From positions 1 through 64,000 of the forward strand of contig CABHOV010000034.1 in the NCBI GenBank assembly GCA_902168185.1: 64,000 nucleotides of DNA. The letters are read 5' to 3'. This document shows positions 9,271-18,824 of the stretch, one piece after another; the stretch's first letter is position 1; each line of letters starts with the position of its first letter. The notes below the pieces were generated by a model that saw only the letters and a program-made list of their open reading frames with translations, made no database searches and was not told the origin of the DNA. A program made the position numbers and the translations under genes. Source of the stretch: an uncultured Bacteroides sp. (lineage in GTDB: Bacteria > Bacteroidota > Bacteroidia > Cytophagales > Cyclobacteriaceae).

Positions 9271-11580
9271 ATGGAGAATTTACCGCTTCCTCATAATTAC
9301 ATTCACGATGAAAAATTTCTAAATGCCCTGGCAGGTGCTTATCGCTTGCAGGAAGCTATCATCAATGCAACGGATCTGGCTATCATTTCTACAAATTCCG
9401 AAGGTGTCATTACAAGTTTCAATCAGGCCGCTGAAAAATTACTAGGATTTGCTTCCGAAGAAATGATCGGCAAACAAACTCCCGTGTTGTTTCATGATCC
9501 CGATGAGATTGTACTGAGAGCCAAGAAATTATCGGAAGAACTCAACGAAAATATAATGCCGGGCTTTGAAGTTTTTGCTACGAAGGCTCGCATGCGAAAA
9601 ACAACCGACTACCAGGAGTGGACCTATATTAACAAAAACGGCAACCGCTTCCCGGTGTTGCTTTCTATATCTTGTTTACGCGATGATAAAGATGTGCTTA
9701 TCGGATATGCGGGTATCGCTACCGATATAACGGAGCAAAAAAAGATAGAAGCGAAAATCCGTTCGTCTGAGATGCATTTACAAGCGCTTCTCAATTCAAT
9801 TGACGATATCGTATTTGAAGTTAACCGTCATGGAATTTTCACAAACCTCTGGACCAAGCGTGATGATCTGCTGTTGATGGAGAGACGTGAAAATTATATA
9901 GGGCTCACATTGACAGAAGTCTTACCCGAATCATTGGCGCTTCTATACCAGGAGACAATCGCAATAGTTTTTAAAACAAAGACTTCACAATATATAGAGT
10001 ATGCATTGCCATCATCAGAGCGATGGAGTGCTGCGAAGATTTCGTTTATAGATCATGAGCAGGTAATTATACTCGTACGCGACATTACGCATCAGAAACA
10101 AACCGAATTTTTACTTCGCGAGAGTGAAAAGAAATTCAGGTTGGTGGCGGAGAATATGCCGGGTGCAATTTACCTGTGCCGTAATGATGAAAACTATCCG
10201 ATGGTTTACCTCAATGAAAAGGTAAAAGACATCACAGGCTTTGCGGCCGAGGACTTTATAGGCGAAAAAGTTAGTTTCATAAATCTATATCATCCAGACG
10301 ATGTAAACTATATCTTCAAAACAATCAATGAATCGTTAGCAGATCAAAAAAACTTTGAGCTCGAATACAGAATTATTCATCGTTCTGGTGAAGTTCGGTG
10401 GATCAAAGAAGTTGGAGCCGGGATTTTTGAAGATCAAGAACTGGTAATGATCGAAGGTGTTATTACCGATATTACAATTCAAAAGAAAGCGGAGATAGAA
10501 CTGCAAAAAGTAGCAGAGGAAAATTACAGGCTGTTTAACAACGCTGTAAACTTGAGTGCTATAGCAACGTTCGATGGATACTTCAAGAAAGTAAATCCGG
10601 CATGGACACACCTGCTGGGATGGTCGGAGGAAGAATTGAAGTCAACGCCTTTTTCTGAATTCATTCATCCCGATGATCTGGCCAGTACAGAACATGCGGT
10701 AAAGTATATAACGACCGGCAATAATCTTTCGACGTTCGAAAATCGCTATCGATGCAAAGATGGTTCATATCGTTGGTTGCTCTGGGGTTCGGGCAGTGAT
10801 TCCAAGAATAAATTTATATACGCTTCCGCGATTGATATTACCGAGCGTAAAAAATCTGAAGAAGAGTTATTACTATCCAAGCAAAACCTGGAAACTATAG
10901 CGCTTCACTTGCAGGAACAAAATCGACAACTGGATGAATTCGCACACATCATCTCTCATAACCTGCGTTCACCGGTAGGGAATATAAAAGCGCTTATAAA
11001 TTTCGTAAACGAAAAAAGTACGATTGACGACTATAGGATCATTTTCGATAAAATAAAAAATGTCGCCAGCAATCTCGGCGAAACCATGAATGAACTCATG
11101 GAGACACTGAAGGTGAAGAATGATCGGGAAATAGAAAAAACAGAAATTCGTTTTAAAGATATACTCGACAAAATTATACAGTCGCTGGAAGGTGAATTGA
11201 TTCAATGCACAGCAGACATTACGTACGACTTCAACCATGCTCCAAGAATATTTTATCCGAAAACGTATCTTGAAAGTATACTTCAAAATTTATTATCAAA
11301 CGCAGTGAAGTACCGTGCTACAAACCGGCACTTGCGCCTCCATATATCCTCTGCTATCGTCAATGAAAAAACAGAGTTACGCGTGAGCGACAATGGATTG
11401 GGCATTGACTTGGAAAGGTTCGGAGAAAAACTTTTTGGACTTCATAAAACATTTCATGATAATAAAGAAGCGCGCGGCGTTGGTCTGTTTTTAACAAAGA
11501 CACAAGTTGAAGCGATGGGTGGTTCCATTACCGTTGAGAGTGAAGTTGATAAGGGAACTACGTTTACAATCACTTTCTGA
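9271..11580 (+). CDS. Sensor histidine kinase with four PAS domains
   Basis: A soluble-looking 769-residue kinase with no membrane segment, so it probably senses a cytoplasmic ligand, gas or redox state. Four PAS repeats lie roughly at residues 25-155, 165-275, 285-405 and 415-530, several followed by a PAC-like DITERK/DITIQKK end. The dimerisation and phosphoacceptor helix carries the H-box (EFAHIISHNLRSPVGN), then the HATPase_c domain with N-box LQNLLSNAVKYRA, G1 DNGLGID and G2 RGVGLFLTK, ending TTFTITF. The open frame extends to a TTG at 9253, but the ATG at 9271 is preferred. No response regulator is adjacent and no receiver domain is fused, so its partner is elsewhere. Confidence 0.95.
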   Translation: MENLPLPHNYIHDEKFLNALAGAYRLQEAIINATDLAIISTNSEGVITSFNQAAEKLLGFASEEMIGKQTPVLFHDPDEIVLRAKKLSEELNENIMPGFEVFATKARMRKTTDYQEWTYINKNGNRFPVLLSISCLRDDKDVLIGYAGIATDITEQKKIEAKIRSSEMHLQALLNSIDDIVFEVNRHGIFTNLWTKRDDLLLMERRENYIGLTLTEVLPESLALLYQETIAIVFKTKTSQYIEYALPSSERWSAAKISFIDHEQVIILVRDITHQKQTEFLLRESEKKFRLVAENMPGAIYLCRNDENYPMVYLNEKVKDITGFAAEDFIGEKVSFINLYHPDDVNYIFKTINESLADQKNFELEYRIIHRSGEVRWIKEVGAGIFEDQELVMIEGVITDITIQKKAEIELQKVAEENYRLFNNAVNLSAIATFDGYFKKVNPAWTHLLGWSEEELKSTPFSEFIHPDDLASTEHAVKYITTGNNLSTFENRYRCKDGSYRWLLWGSGSDSKNKFIYASAIDITERKKSEEELLLSKQNLETIALHLQEQNRQLDEFAHIISHNLRSPVGNIKALINFVNEKSTIDDYRIIFDKIKNVASNLGETMNELMETLKVKNDREIEKTEIRFKDILDKIIQSLEGELIQCTADITYDFNHAPRIFYPKTYLESILQNLLSNAVKYRATNRHLRLHISSAIVNEKTELRVSDNGLGIDLERFGEKLFGLHKTFHDNKEARGVGLFLTKTQVEAMGGSITVESEVDKGTTFTITF

Positions 11581-11598
11581 AATAACCAGATCGTTTCC

Positions 11599-11614
11599 TT
11601 TTGCATGTTTATAC
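11599..11614 (+). repeat. Second copy of the 16-bp motif TTTTGCATGTTTATAC
   Basis: Identical to 9205-9220. It sits just after the histidine kinase stop and 54 bp before the membrane-protein ATG at 11668. A TATATTCG (11642-11649), close to the -7 consensus, lies downstream, as does TAAATTCG (9242-9249) at the first copy. The shared layout suggests a common regulatory site. Confidence 0.4.
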
Positions 11615-11667
11615 GTTGATTTATTCAATCGATATTTACAGTATATTCGTTTTCTTACCACGTTACT

Positions 11668-12870
11668 ATGAGTACCATTACACTCCAATCTCCGGCAGCG
11701 AACGATGCTTCTTCCGCATCAGTTGCCAAAAGCTCTGTCCCATTCTATCTATATGCTACGGTGCTTTCGTCCCTGAGCATTATTATCGGTTTAATCTGGG
11801 ATATATCCTGGCACATGAGCATTGGCCGTGACGGCTTGTTCTCTGCTCCTCACCTCGCTATATATCTGGGAGGTGTTACAGCCGGTATATTTTCAGGATA
11901 CCGCGTATTGAAAATCACATTTGCAGGCTCGCCCTTTGAACGTGGCAAGGCTATAAAGTTCTGGGGTATATTCTACGGATCGCTGGGCAACCTGTTTTGC
12001 ATCTGGGGAGCTATAGCAATGCTTACCTCTGCTCCTTTTGATGACTGGTGGCACAATACCTATGGACTCGATGTAACGATCCTATCGCCTCCTCATACGG
12101 TGCTCTTACTCGGTATGATTACTATACAATTCGGAGCGATCATCAGCGTGCTCGCCTATCAGAATCTGAATACCGAACATGTCCAGCAAGATCATATTAC
12201 GCATAAAGGCTTTACGGTACTCTTTGCATTATCAGGCGGTTTTGTACTGACCATGATCTTTACCATCGGCTCCGAATATCTTTCACGCCACGATATGCAT
12301 GGCGTACTTTTCTACCAGGTAGCATCTATACTCTTCCCGTTGTTCCTGGTGGCGTTCTCAGTTGCAGCCAAATCGAAATGGGGCGCTACACAATCGACCA
12401 TGGTATATACTATATTACTGATGGTGATGAACTGGATTCTTCCTTTGTTCCCTGCAACGCCACGGCTAGGGCCCGTTCTGAATCCGATCACTTCTTTTCA
12501 ACCCTTTGAATTTCCACTTCTCATTTTAATACCGGCAATCGTAATCGATCTGATCACACACCGAATGCAACACCTAAACCGGTGGCTTCGCGTACTACTC
12601 TATGGCGTCAGCTTCCTTGTTATTTTCGCTGCTGTGCAATGGCCATTCGCCAATGTTCTGATGGCATCAGAAGGTCACTGGTTCTTTGGCACATCGAAAT
12701 GGTATTTCGGCACTGACCCTACCTGGGTATACCGTTATGCTTTTGGTGACTGGATGGTCTCTACGGGACTCGACCTTGTAAAAGGCTTAGCCATTGCGTT
12801 ACTCATTGCTATACTCTCTTCCCATATAGGTTTATCGTGGGGAAACTGGATGAAAAAAATTATGCGTTAA
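11668..12870 (+). CDS. Polytopic membrane protein with paired histidine motifs, function unknown
   Basis: A 400-residue protein with about ten hydrophobic segments and no named domain that I recognise. Two repeated-looking elements stand out: ISWHMSIGRDGLFSAPHLAIY near residues 48-68, after the first membrane segment, and DDWWHNTYGLDVTILSPPHTVLL near 125-147. Each holds a WH and a PH at a membrane edge, a spacing compatible with metal or haem ligation, though that is inference. It is followed after 15 bp by a periplasmic protein with HLHP motifs, and the two are almost certainly co-transcribed and co-functional. A role in copper or other metal handling, or in an electron-transfer step, is plausible but unproven. 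Confidence 0.75.
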   Translation: MSTITLQSPAANDASSASVAKSSVPFYLYATVLSSLSIIIGLIWDISWHMSIGRDGLFSAPHLAIYLGGVTAGIFSGYRVLKITFAGSPFERGKAIKFWGIFYGSLGNLFCIWGAIAMLTSAPFDDWWHNTYGLDVTILSPPHTVLLLGMITIQFGAIISVLAYQNLNTEHVQQDHITHKGFTVLFALSGGFVLTMIFTIGSEYLSRHDMHGVLFYQVASILFPLFLVAFSVAAKSKWGATQSTMVYTILLMVMNWILPLFPATPRLGPVLNPITSFQPFEFPLLILIPAIVIDLITHRMQHLNRWLRVLLYGVSFLVIFAAVQWPFANVLMASEGHWFFGTSKWYFGTDPTWVYRYAFGDWMVSTGLDLVKGLAIALLIAILSSHIGLSWGNWMKKIMR

Positions 12871-12885
12871 CATCTATACCCGGTC

Positions 12886-14535
12886 ATGAAAAAAATCCTC
12901 TTTGCTATACTATTAAGTTGTCTGCCCTCTCTTATCGATGCTCATATAGGCAGTCCGGGAGTAACCTTCGAAGGAAAAGCAGGTGCTTATCCGGTGATGG
13001 TACTCATCACTCCTCCGGATGTAATTCCGGGCACGGCTACTATTGATATATATACCCAGACTACCGGTATACAATTTATTGGTGGTAAACCGGTCTATTG
13101 GTTTGCCGGAGATGAAGGCACCCCGACAGCAGATGAAATTCTTCCGGTAGAAGGGGAGCCTGGCCACTTTCGTGGGATTGTCTGGCTTATGAGTGCCGGT
13201 ACATCTGGCATTGAAATAGAAATCAATGGCAATACGGGAAATGGAAAAGTGATCGTACCCGTAATGGCAGTGTCAACAGCTCAAAAGGAAATGCCCGCTT
13301 CACTGGGATGGATCTTGCTGGGCCTATGTACACTATTGGTTATACTGATGATCACAATCATCGGTGCGAGCGTCAGCGATGGACTGGTAAAGCCTGCGGA
13401 AAGTATATCTCAAAAAGTTGTACGGAAGCGCTGGGTTGGTGTGGGTATAAGTACTGTTTTGTTGATCCTGATTCTATGGGGTGGAAAGAACTGGTGGGAC
13501 AGCTGGTCTAACCGCTATAAACGATTTACCTATAAACCACTTCGGGCAACATCACTAATAAACTATACTCCGCAAAAAACTACGCTTGAATTCAAGATCG
13601 ACACCACGAAGCTTCCTACGCTATACTATACGCGCAGATTATCGTATGTTATACCCGACCATGGTAAGTTGATGCACATGTTCCTGGTGCGTGCCGGAAG
13701 TATGGATGTATTCGCGCATCTCCATCCGCAACGAAAAGACTCTGCTACCTATATAACGGAACTGCCTCCGCTGCCACAAGGGAAATACCTGGTATTTGCA
13801 GACATCACGCGTCTTACAGGCTTCTCAGAAACTATACCGGATACAATCGAGATCGAATCGCCATCACCAATGATTTTGACTTCCCTTGATTCCTCCGTTT
13901 TGAACCGCGATGATACTTACTTCAGCACGAATCCGGTTACAAAAGAATCGGGCAATCCATCGCTAACCGATAATATAGTTGTATGTGGAAAGCCCGGTAT
14001 AAAAACAACGTTACCCGATGGCTCCACTGCGATCTGGGAACACCAGCCCAACACTTCGTTTTCGGCAGGCAAACTATATGAGCTAACGTTTACCATTCAG
14101 GACGAACACGGGAAACCCGCTATACTGGAGCCGTATTTAGGAATGCAAGGCCACGCTGTTGTTATGAAAGATGATGGCAGCACCTATATTCATTTGCATC
14201 CGGTAGGAAATTATTCCATGGCGTCTCAACAAACTATAGTAACACGTTTTGAAAAAGAGACAGGACCGGTACAATGGGAAAAGATATCCAGACCGGAAGT
14301 ATTTATGGATAGTATAGACCAGGTAATAGCAGCGCTTGATGGTATGAGCGAAGAGGAAAGAAACAAAGCGCTGATGGGAACAATGTATCATGCCGCGGAA
14401 GACACTACGCACATGGAACATACCACTGTAAAATTCCCATACGCGTTTCCATCGGCTGGCAATTATCGTATATGGATACAAATGAAACGCAACGGTAAAA
14501 TTCTGAACAGTGCCTTTGACGCGATCGTAGAATAA
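12886..14535 (+). CDS. Exported membrane-anchored protein with HLHP motifs, possible metal-binding partner
   Basis: A 549-residue protein. Signal peptide cleavage after LIDA would leave His20 as the mature N-terminus, reminiscent of CopC-type copper proteins. An immunoglobulin-like N-terminal domain (about 20-130) precedes two membrane segments (about 138-162 and 183-205). The C-terminal part (210-549) is exported or cytoplasmic depending on topology. It has two similar modules: HMFLVRAGSMDVFAHLHP, and LGMQGHAVVMKDDGSTYIHLHP after EPY. These HLHP-bearing modules resemble those found in actinobacterial and proteobacterial proteins of unknown or copper-related role. Further His and Met residues near the C-terminus (MYHAAEDTTHMEH) add potential ligands. 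Binding of copper or another metal is inferred, not shown. Confidence 0.72.
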   Translation: MKKILFAILLSCLPSLIDAHIGSPGVTFEGKAGAYPVMVLITPPDVIPGTATIDIYTQTTGIQFIGGKPVYWFAGDEGTPTADEILPVEGEPGHFRGIVWLMSAGTSGIEIEINGNTGNGKVIVPVMAVSTAQKEMPASLGWILLGLCTLLVILMITIIGASVSDGLVKPAESISQKVVRKRWVGVGISTVLLILILWGGKNWWDSWSNRYKRFTYKPLRATSLINYTPQKTTLEFKIDTTKLPTLYYTRRLSYVIPDHGKLMHMFLVRAGSMDVFAHLHPQRKDSATYITELPPLPQGKYLVFADITRLTGFSETIPDTIEIESPSPMILTSLDSSVLNRDDTYFSTNPVTKESGNPSLTDNIVVCGKPGIKTTLPDGSTAIWEHQPNTSFSAGKLYELTFTIQDEHGKPAILEPYLGMQGHAVVMKDDGSTYIHLHPVGNYSMASQQTIVTRFEKETGPVQWEKISRPEVFMDSIDQVIAALDGMSEEERNKALMGTMYHAAEDTTHMEHTTVKFPYAFPSAGNYRIWIQMKRNGKILNSAFDAIVE

Positions 14536-14539
14536 AAAA

Positions 14540-14600
14540 ATGCGCTACGATTTGTAATATATAGTTATTATCCCGCTATATATTACAAACCGTAGCGCAT
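14540..14600. terminator. Long bidirectional terminator hairpin
   Basis: A 25-bp stem (14540-14564 with 14576-14600, one mismatch) has an 11-nt loop. An A7 run before it gives a U-tract for the minus-strand permease gene. It lies 5 bp after the stop of the plus-strand gene and is the longest stem among the window's terminators. Confidence 0.85.
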
Positions 14601-14617
14601 TGCTCAATGCTATTTCT

Positions 14618-17014
14618 TTATTCGTCTCGTAACGCTTTTACTGGGTTGGCAGACGCTGCACGAAGAACGTGATACCCAACCGTGATGAGCGTGATCGCAA
14701 AGGCTAATAAAGCGGATGCTATAAATGTGAGCCACTCACCTTCCAGCGCTATCCGATAAGCAAACTTCTGTAGCCAGCTATTGGTAAAGTACCACGCCAT
14801 CGGAAAAGCGATGATCATACCGATGCCGACTAACAAGAAGAATTCCTTCGACACCAACACGACTAAACTATTTACACTGGCGCCTATAACTTTACGTACA
14901 CCAATTTCTTTATAGCGTTGTTGAGTTGTAAAGGCAGCGAGTCCTAACAGCCCAAGACAGGCAATGGTAATTGTCAGTGCTGAGAACGCAGTAAAGATCT
15001 GGCTTCTCTTTTCATCTGATTTATACTGTGAGTTAAAGTCCTGATCCAGGAATTGATACTCAAACGGAAGACCAGGATTTACTTCGCGCCATATATTCTC
15101 AATGGAGGCCAATGATTCCTTCACATCGCCTTCTTTCGTTTTTACAAACAGGTAGCCATTACGTGTGCTTAATAAGATCATCAGGGGTTCAATCGCATCA
15201 TACAATGAATTCTGGTTATAGTCTTTTACAACGCCTACAACTCTTTTCTCAATATCGGTATTATTGGGTCCGTTCCCTTTGAAAACAAACTTCTTACCGA
15301 TTGGATCCTTCCATGCCATGCGTCTTACCATCGCTTCGTTTACCAGTACCGCATACGTTGTATCTGAAACTATATCTCTGGAGAAATCACGTCCCTGAAC
15401 AATCGTCATGCCCAACGTTTTCACATAATCAAAATCAGCACCATATAGATCCACACCACGCTCGGAGAGCTTGCCCTCATTATCCTCTACCTGCAGTAAT
15501 AATTTTCCTATACCTTGTCCGGGAGAAGAATTAGCCGTTCCCGCCCAGGCAACACCATTGGCTTGACGCATACGTTCAGCCAACACGGGGGCTTTCCTTT
15601 CCTGTTCTTCACTTGAAAGTGCAACACGTACTACACGTTCTTTACTAAAGCCAAGATCTTTATTCCGCATATACTGTAACTGATCAAACACGACCAGTGT
15701 ACTAATCAACATAAAAATTGAAATCGAGAATTGCACCACTACCAATGATTTCCGGAAGAAAGCGTTACCTCCCTTTGCCGAGAGTTTTCCTTTCAGGACA
15801 TTAACCGGATTAAAACCTGATAAATAAAACGCTGGGTAGCTTCCACCGATCACACCTACAAAAATTACAATGCCCAGTAAACTCAATATAACCGGAGCCT
15901 GCAACACATAGCCAAATGGAAGTTGCTTATTGGACAGTTCATTGAAAGCCGGGAGCAAAGCATAGATCAGAATAAGACTCGTCACAAGGGCAATCAATGC
16001 GATTACCACGGACTCTGTAATAAACTGTGCGATCAACTGTGTTCGTTGGGAGCCCATTACTTTACGAATGCCTACTTCTTTTGCACGATTTGTAGAACGA
16101 GCTGTTGCCAGATTCATGTAGTTGATCGATGCGATAACGAGCATGAGCACAGCGACTACACCGAAGATATAGATATAGGATATATCCCCGCCTTCTTCGG
16201 CTTCATCCTGAATTTTAGAGTATAAATGAATATCGGTGATACGCTGAAGTTCGTATTTGATGGTAATGCTATACTGCGCAAAGATTGGATCTACCTTTTC
16301 TTTAATAATCTTATTCAGACTGGCATACATCTTATCGAGGTTATATCCCTCAGGAAGTTGTATATAGGTATATACGCCAAAATTTCCCCAGCTGGGGTTT
16401 TGTTGCGGCCGTGTACTTTTGGAAATCAGCGCATCGAAAATAAAGTGAGAGTTCAGGGGAACATCTTCCAGTACGGCCGTCACTTTAAATGTTTCGCCTT
16501 GCTGATTCTGAAATGATTGTCCTACTGCATTATCAGTCGCGAAATATTTCTGAGCCATTTTCTTCGTCAGTACAATAGAGAAAGGTTCATCCAATGCTGT
16601 ATTGGCATCCCCTGACAAAACCTTGTAACTGAACATATCAAAGGTTGTGGAGTCTGCCAGAAAAAAACGTTCTTCATAAAATTCCTTGTCACCATTTTTA
16701 TAAAGATTTCGCCCCGTACCAAAAAAGCGAACAGCATTTTTTACTTCCGGATAATTATCGCGCAATTCATCTGCCAGCGGTATCTGCGCTACAGCCCATG
16801 TGAATGCGTTATCGGGTTCTTTGATATTGGATATAACCCTATAAATATTGGGAGCGTTGGTGTGGTAACGGTCATAGCTCAACTCATCCAGAATATACAG
16901 CAGCAAGAACATACTGCAGGTTATACCGATCGTGAGGCCGAGGATATTAATGGCGCTATACGATTTATCCTTTCGGATATTACGCAGGGCAATGGTGAAC
17001 AGGTTTTTCAGCAT
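14618..17014 (-). CDS. MacB/FtsX-type ABC transporter permease
   Basis: A 798-residue inner-membrane permease of the large Bacteroidota MacB-like family. An N-terminal membrane segment (INILGLTIGITCSMFLLLYIL) is followed by a periplasmic MacB_PCD domain (about 45-280). Then come three segments of the first FtsX core (about 285-400), a further segment near 430, a second periplasmic domain (about 450-670), and a second FtsX core ending PVKALRDE. The motif RAKEVGIRKVMGSQRTQLI and its second copy RYKEIGVRKVIGASVNSLV mark the two coupling regions. No ATP-binding subunit is adjacent, so it must use one encoded elsewhere. Members of this family export peptides or lipids or respond to cell-envelope stress; the substrate is unknown. 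Confidence 0.9.
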   Translation of the reverse strand: MLKNLFTIALRNIRKDKSYSAINILGLTIGITCSMFLLLYILDELSYDRYHTNAPNIYRVISNIKEPDNAFTWAVAQIPLADELRDNYPEVKNAVRFFGTGRNLYKNGDKEFYEERFFLADSTTFDMFSYKVLSGDANTALDEPFSIVLTKKMAQKYFATDNAVGQSFQNQQGETFKVTAVLEDVPLNSHFIFDALISKSTRPQQNPSWGNFGVYTYIQLPEGYNLDKMYASLNKIIKEKVDPIFAQYSITIKYELQRITDIHLYSKIQDEAEEGGDISYIYIFGVVAVLMLVIASINYMNLATARSTNRAKEVGIRKVMGSQRTQLIAQFITESVVIALIALVTSLILIYALLPAFNELSNKQLPFGYVLQAPVILSLLGIVIFVGVIGGSYPAFYLSGFNPVNVLKGKLSAKGGNAFFRKSLVVVQFSISIFMLISTLVVFDQLQYMRNKDLGFSKERVVRVALSSEEQERKAPVLAERMRQANGVAWAGTANSSPGQGIGKLLLQVEDNEGKLSERGVDLYGADFDYVKTLGMTIVQGRDFSRDIVSDTTYAVLVNEAMVRRMAWKDPIGKKFVFKGNGPNNTDIEKRVVGVVKDYNQNSLYDAIEPLMILLSTRNGYLFVKTKEGDVKESLASIENIWREVNPGLPFEYQFLDQDFNSQYKSDEKRSQIFTAFSALTITIACLGLLGLAAFTTQQRYKEIGVRKVIGASVNSLVVLVSKEFFLLVGIGMIIAFPMAWYFTNSWLQKFAYRIALEGEWLTFIASALLAFAITLITVGYHVLRAASANPVKALRDE

Positions 17015-17144
17015 AGGCTTGAGATGAATATATACTACTCCGATGATATGTAGTCCTAAAAAGTTCTAACGGAATATCGGGGCGAATGTTAGTATTGTAT
17101 GAATGTTGGCTTGTTACCACGCCTGAAATTTCCAGGCATGTAAA

Positions 17145-17573
17145 CTACCACTCGCTCCACTCGGAAGCAATCCCTTTACCCTCGCCATATTTCTCAGGAT
17201 TTAATCCAGCGGCTATCGCGATCTGATCGAAGAGCGCGTAGAGATGTTTACTTTCATTGGTCTCAATTAAACTACCGTCATTCTCATCATTGAGAATATT
17301 CAGTAATTCGACCGCTTCTTCAAATAATCCTATCTTCTCTTCTTCCGGAGCTGTTTCTTCGAGGCTTATTAATTTCTCGATTAGGTTATCCAGAATAATC
17401 TTTGCACGATCACAATTTTCATCGGTATATTGATCGAGTCCGCTGTCATAGGCTTCATACCATTCATCGAACGGATAATTTATTTTGGTGCCTTCGAGTT
17501 TCTGTGAGTACGTCATTTTTTCAAATTGCAAAAAGGAAATAAAATCAAAATTTTCATTTTGATCAAATCTCAT
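17145..17573 (-). CDS. Small acidic protein of unknown function
   Basis: A 142-residue product without signal peptide or membrane segment, rich in Glu, Asp and aromatic residues, and predicted to be largely helical. It may start at Met20 (17516, MTYSQKLEGTKINYPFDEWYEAYDSG), which looks more like a natural N-terminus than the upstream FDQNENFDF stretch. It ends in ASEWSEW. I recognise no domain. Size and acidity recall immunity-type or SMI1-like proteins, but there is no toxin gene beside it, so that should not be assumed. The 130-bp region on its 3' side (17015-17144) shows nothing identifiable beyond a short GC-rich inverted repeat near 17117-17138. Confidence 0.6.
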   Translation of the reverse strand: MRFDQNENFDFISFLQFEKMTYSQKLEGTKINYPFDEWYEAYDSGLDQYTDENCDRAKIILDNLIEKLISLEETAPEEEKIGLFEEAVELLNILNDENDGSLIETNESKHLYALFDQIAIAAGLNPEKYGEGKGIASEWSEW

Positions 17574-17653
17574 AAACGTTATACTTCCTGAGAAAGTATA
17601 ATATCACCCGGAGCGTTGTATCGAACAGGAATGATGTATCCTATAAAAGCAAA

Positions 17654-17678
17654 AAAGCCACTATGGTTAAGCGGCTTT
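17654..17678 (-). terminator. Terminator of the VOC/DUF4199 transcript
   Basis: A 9-bp stem with one G-U type pair (aaagccact / agcggcttt) and a 7-nt loop. On the minus strand it is followed by TTT and then GCTTTT. It lies about 80 bp after the VOC gene. Confidence 0.7.
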
Positions 17679-17760
17679 ATAACAAATACACAGGGCTTTT
17701 TAAACTGATGTATACAAATTGGTGACATTATCTGGAGCATACCACCATTTGTAAATTTGC

Positions 17761-18129
17761 TCAATCAACAGGTTCCCACAATTCGATTTTATTTCCTTCG
17801 GGATCCATGATCCATCCAAACTTCCCATAGGGAAACTCTTGCATCTCACCTATAACTGTTACACCTTCTTCTTTCAAAACCTTTAAAAGCTCTGCCAGAT
17901 TTTCAACACGATAGTTGAACATATAGGGCTTATCGCTTGGGGAAAAATATGTAGTGTCGTTTTTAAATGGACTCCAAATAGTTTGTGCAGGTTCCTTTGC
18001 TGTTGGCTTTTCAATGTCTGTCCACTTAAACACCTCTTGTATACCCAAGTGTGCGGCATACCATTCTTTCATCTTCTTCGGATCTTCCGACTTAAAAAAG
18101 ATTCCTCCGATTCCTGTTACTCTTTTCAT
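17761..18129 (-). CDS. VOC-family (glyoxalase/bleomycin-resistance-like) protein
   Basis: A 122-residue cytoplasmic protein made of two beta-alpha-beta-beta-beta modules. Landmarks are GIGGIFFKSEDPKKMKEWYAAHLGI at the start and the closing FGWIMDPEGNKIELWEP, in which the final Glu is a typical metal ligand of vicinal oxygen chelate enzymes. No specific reaction can be assigned. The gene follows DUF4199 after 18 bp and probably shares its transcript, with a LuxR-type regulator upstream. Such VOC proteins in Bacteroidota often accompany small regulatory cassettes, so a role in a stress response is possible but only inferred. Confidence 0.88.
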   Translation of the reverse strand: MKRVTGIGGIFFKSEDPKKMKEWYAAHLGIQEVFKWTDIEKPTAKEPAQTIWSPFKNDTTYFSPSDKPYMFNYRVENLAELLKVLKEEGVTVIGEMQEFPYGKFGWIMDPEGNKIELWEPVD

Positions 18130-18147
18130 ATGTATAGTTTAAAATGG

Positions 18148-18687
18148 TTAAGATGGATTAGCAGACAGAAACTTTTTATTACGCAGCAGTGCCGCGCTTA
18201 TAAGAGTAATGAGGAGACCTACTGGTAAAATTTCAACAAGCGTGACACCAAACCGTACGATTGGATTCTTATACTGCTCGTTAAATTTTTCCATTTCCGT
18301 TCGCATCTGTATAATTTCTGCTTCGCTCGCACCTTCTTCTTTCATTTTTGCCAGGTAGTGTTGGGTATACTTATCCATGAAGTCGGATGCCGCTATATTG
18401 TAATAAACCTCCCACGAAAGTGCGTAAACCACAGACGCTATCAGCGCTATCAATATGCCCACTTTAAATGCCTGTCCAAAACTTATAGAGCCTTTTAAAT
18501 GCTGATCCCGGTAGGACTTTATTCCAACAAACACCAACGACAGTGCCACCACCATTGAGGTATACCCAACGATTGTACCGTTCTCATAATTTAAAATTCC
18601 TTTCTCTAACAAAGGCTGTGTAATGACTAGCATGGCTGAAACAATCACTCCAGCAATGAGTCCGTTGATAATAACTATTCTTTTCAT
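18148..18687 (-). CDS. DUF4199 membrane protein
   Basis: A 179-residue integral membrane protein with four hydrophobic segments (about 5-27, 38-56, 72-92 and 145-167). A charged loop (DKYTQHYLAKMKEEGASEAEIIQMRTEMEKF) lies between the third and fourth. This arrangement, including SFGQAFKVGILIAL, is that of DUF4199, a family common in Bacteroidota with no known function. It lies between a membrane-bound LuxR-type regulator (137 bp upstream) and a VOC protein (18 bp downstream), a grouping that suggests a shared regulatory circuit. The 137-bp spacer holds a TTTGCATGTATAC similar to the motif at 9205-9220. Confidence 0.85.
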   Translation of the reverse strand: MKRIVIINGLIAGVIVSAMLVITQPLLEKGILNYENGTIVGYTSMVVALSLVFVGIKSYRDQHLKGSISFGQAFKVGILIALIASVVYALSWEVYYNIAASDFMDKYTQHYLAKMKEEGASEAEIIQMRTEMEKFNEQYKNPIVRFGVTLVEILPVGLLITLISAALLRNKKFLSANPS

Positions 18688-18824
18688 AAGCGTTTAATTT
18701 TCATCAAATCAATACCTAAGCAGCGAAAAACCCTTCACCCGAAAGTATGATTTGCATGTATACCCTTTGTTTCACCTAAAAGTACCAGCCTTTTTTAATT
18801 ATCAGCGGCCTCTGACAGATGGAT

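Noticed and set aside
14540-14600. Terminal inverted repeat of a mobile element
   Set aside because: It is a simple hairpin between convergent genes with a U-tract and no transposase.
17145-17573. Immunity protein of a toxin system
   Set aside because: Acidic and small, but no toxin or polymorphic-toxin gene is adjacent.
17579-17764. 61-codon minus-strand frame after the VOC gene
   Set aside because: It runs through the terminator hairpin at 17654-17678 and has no coding character.
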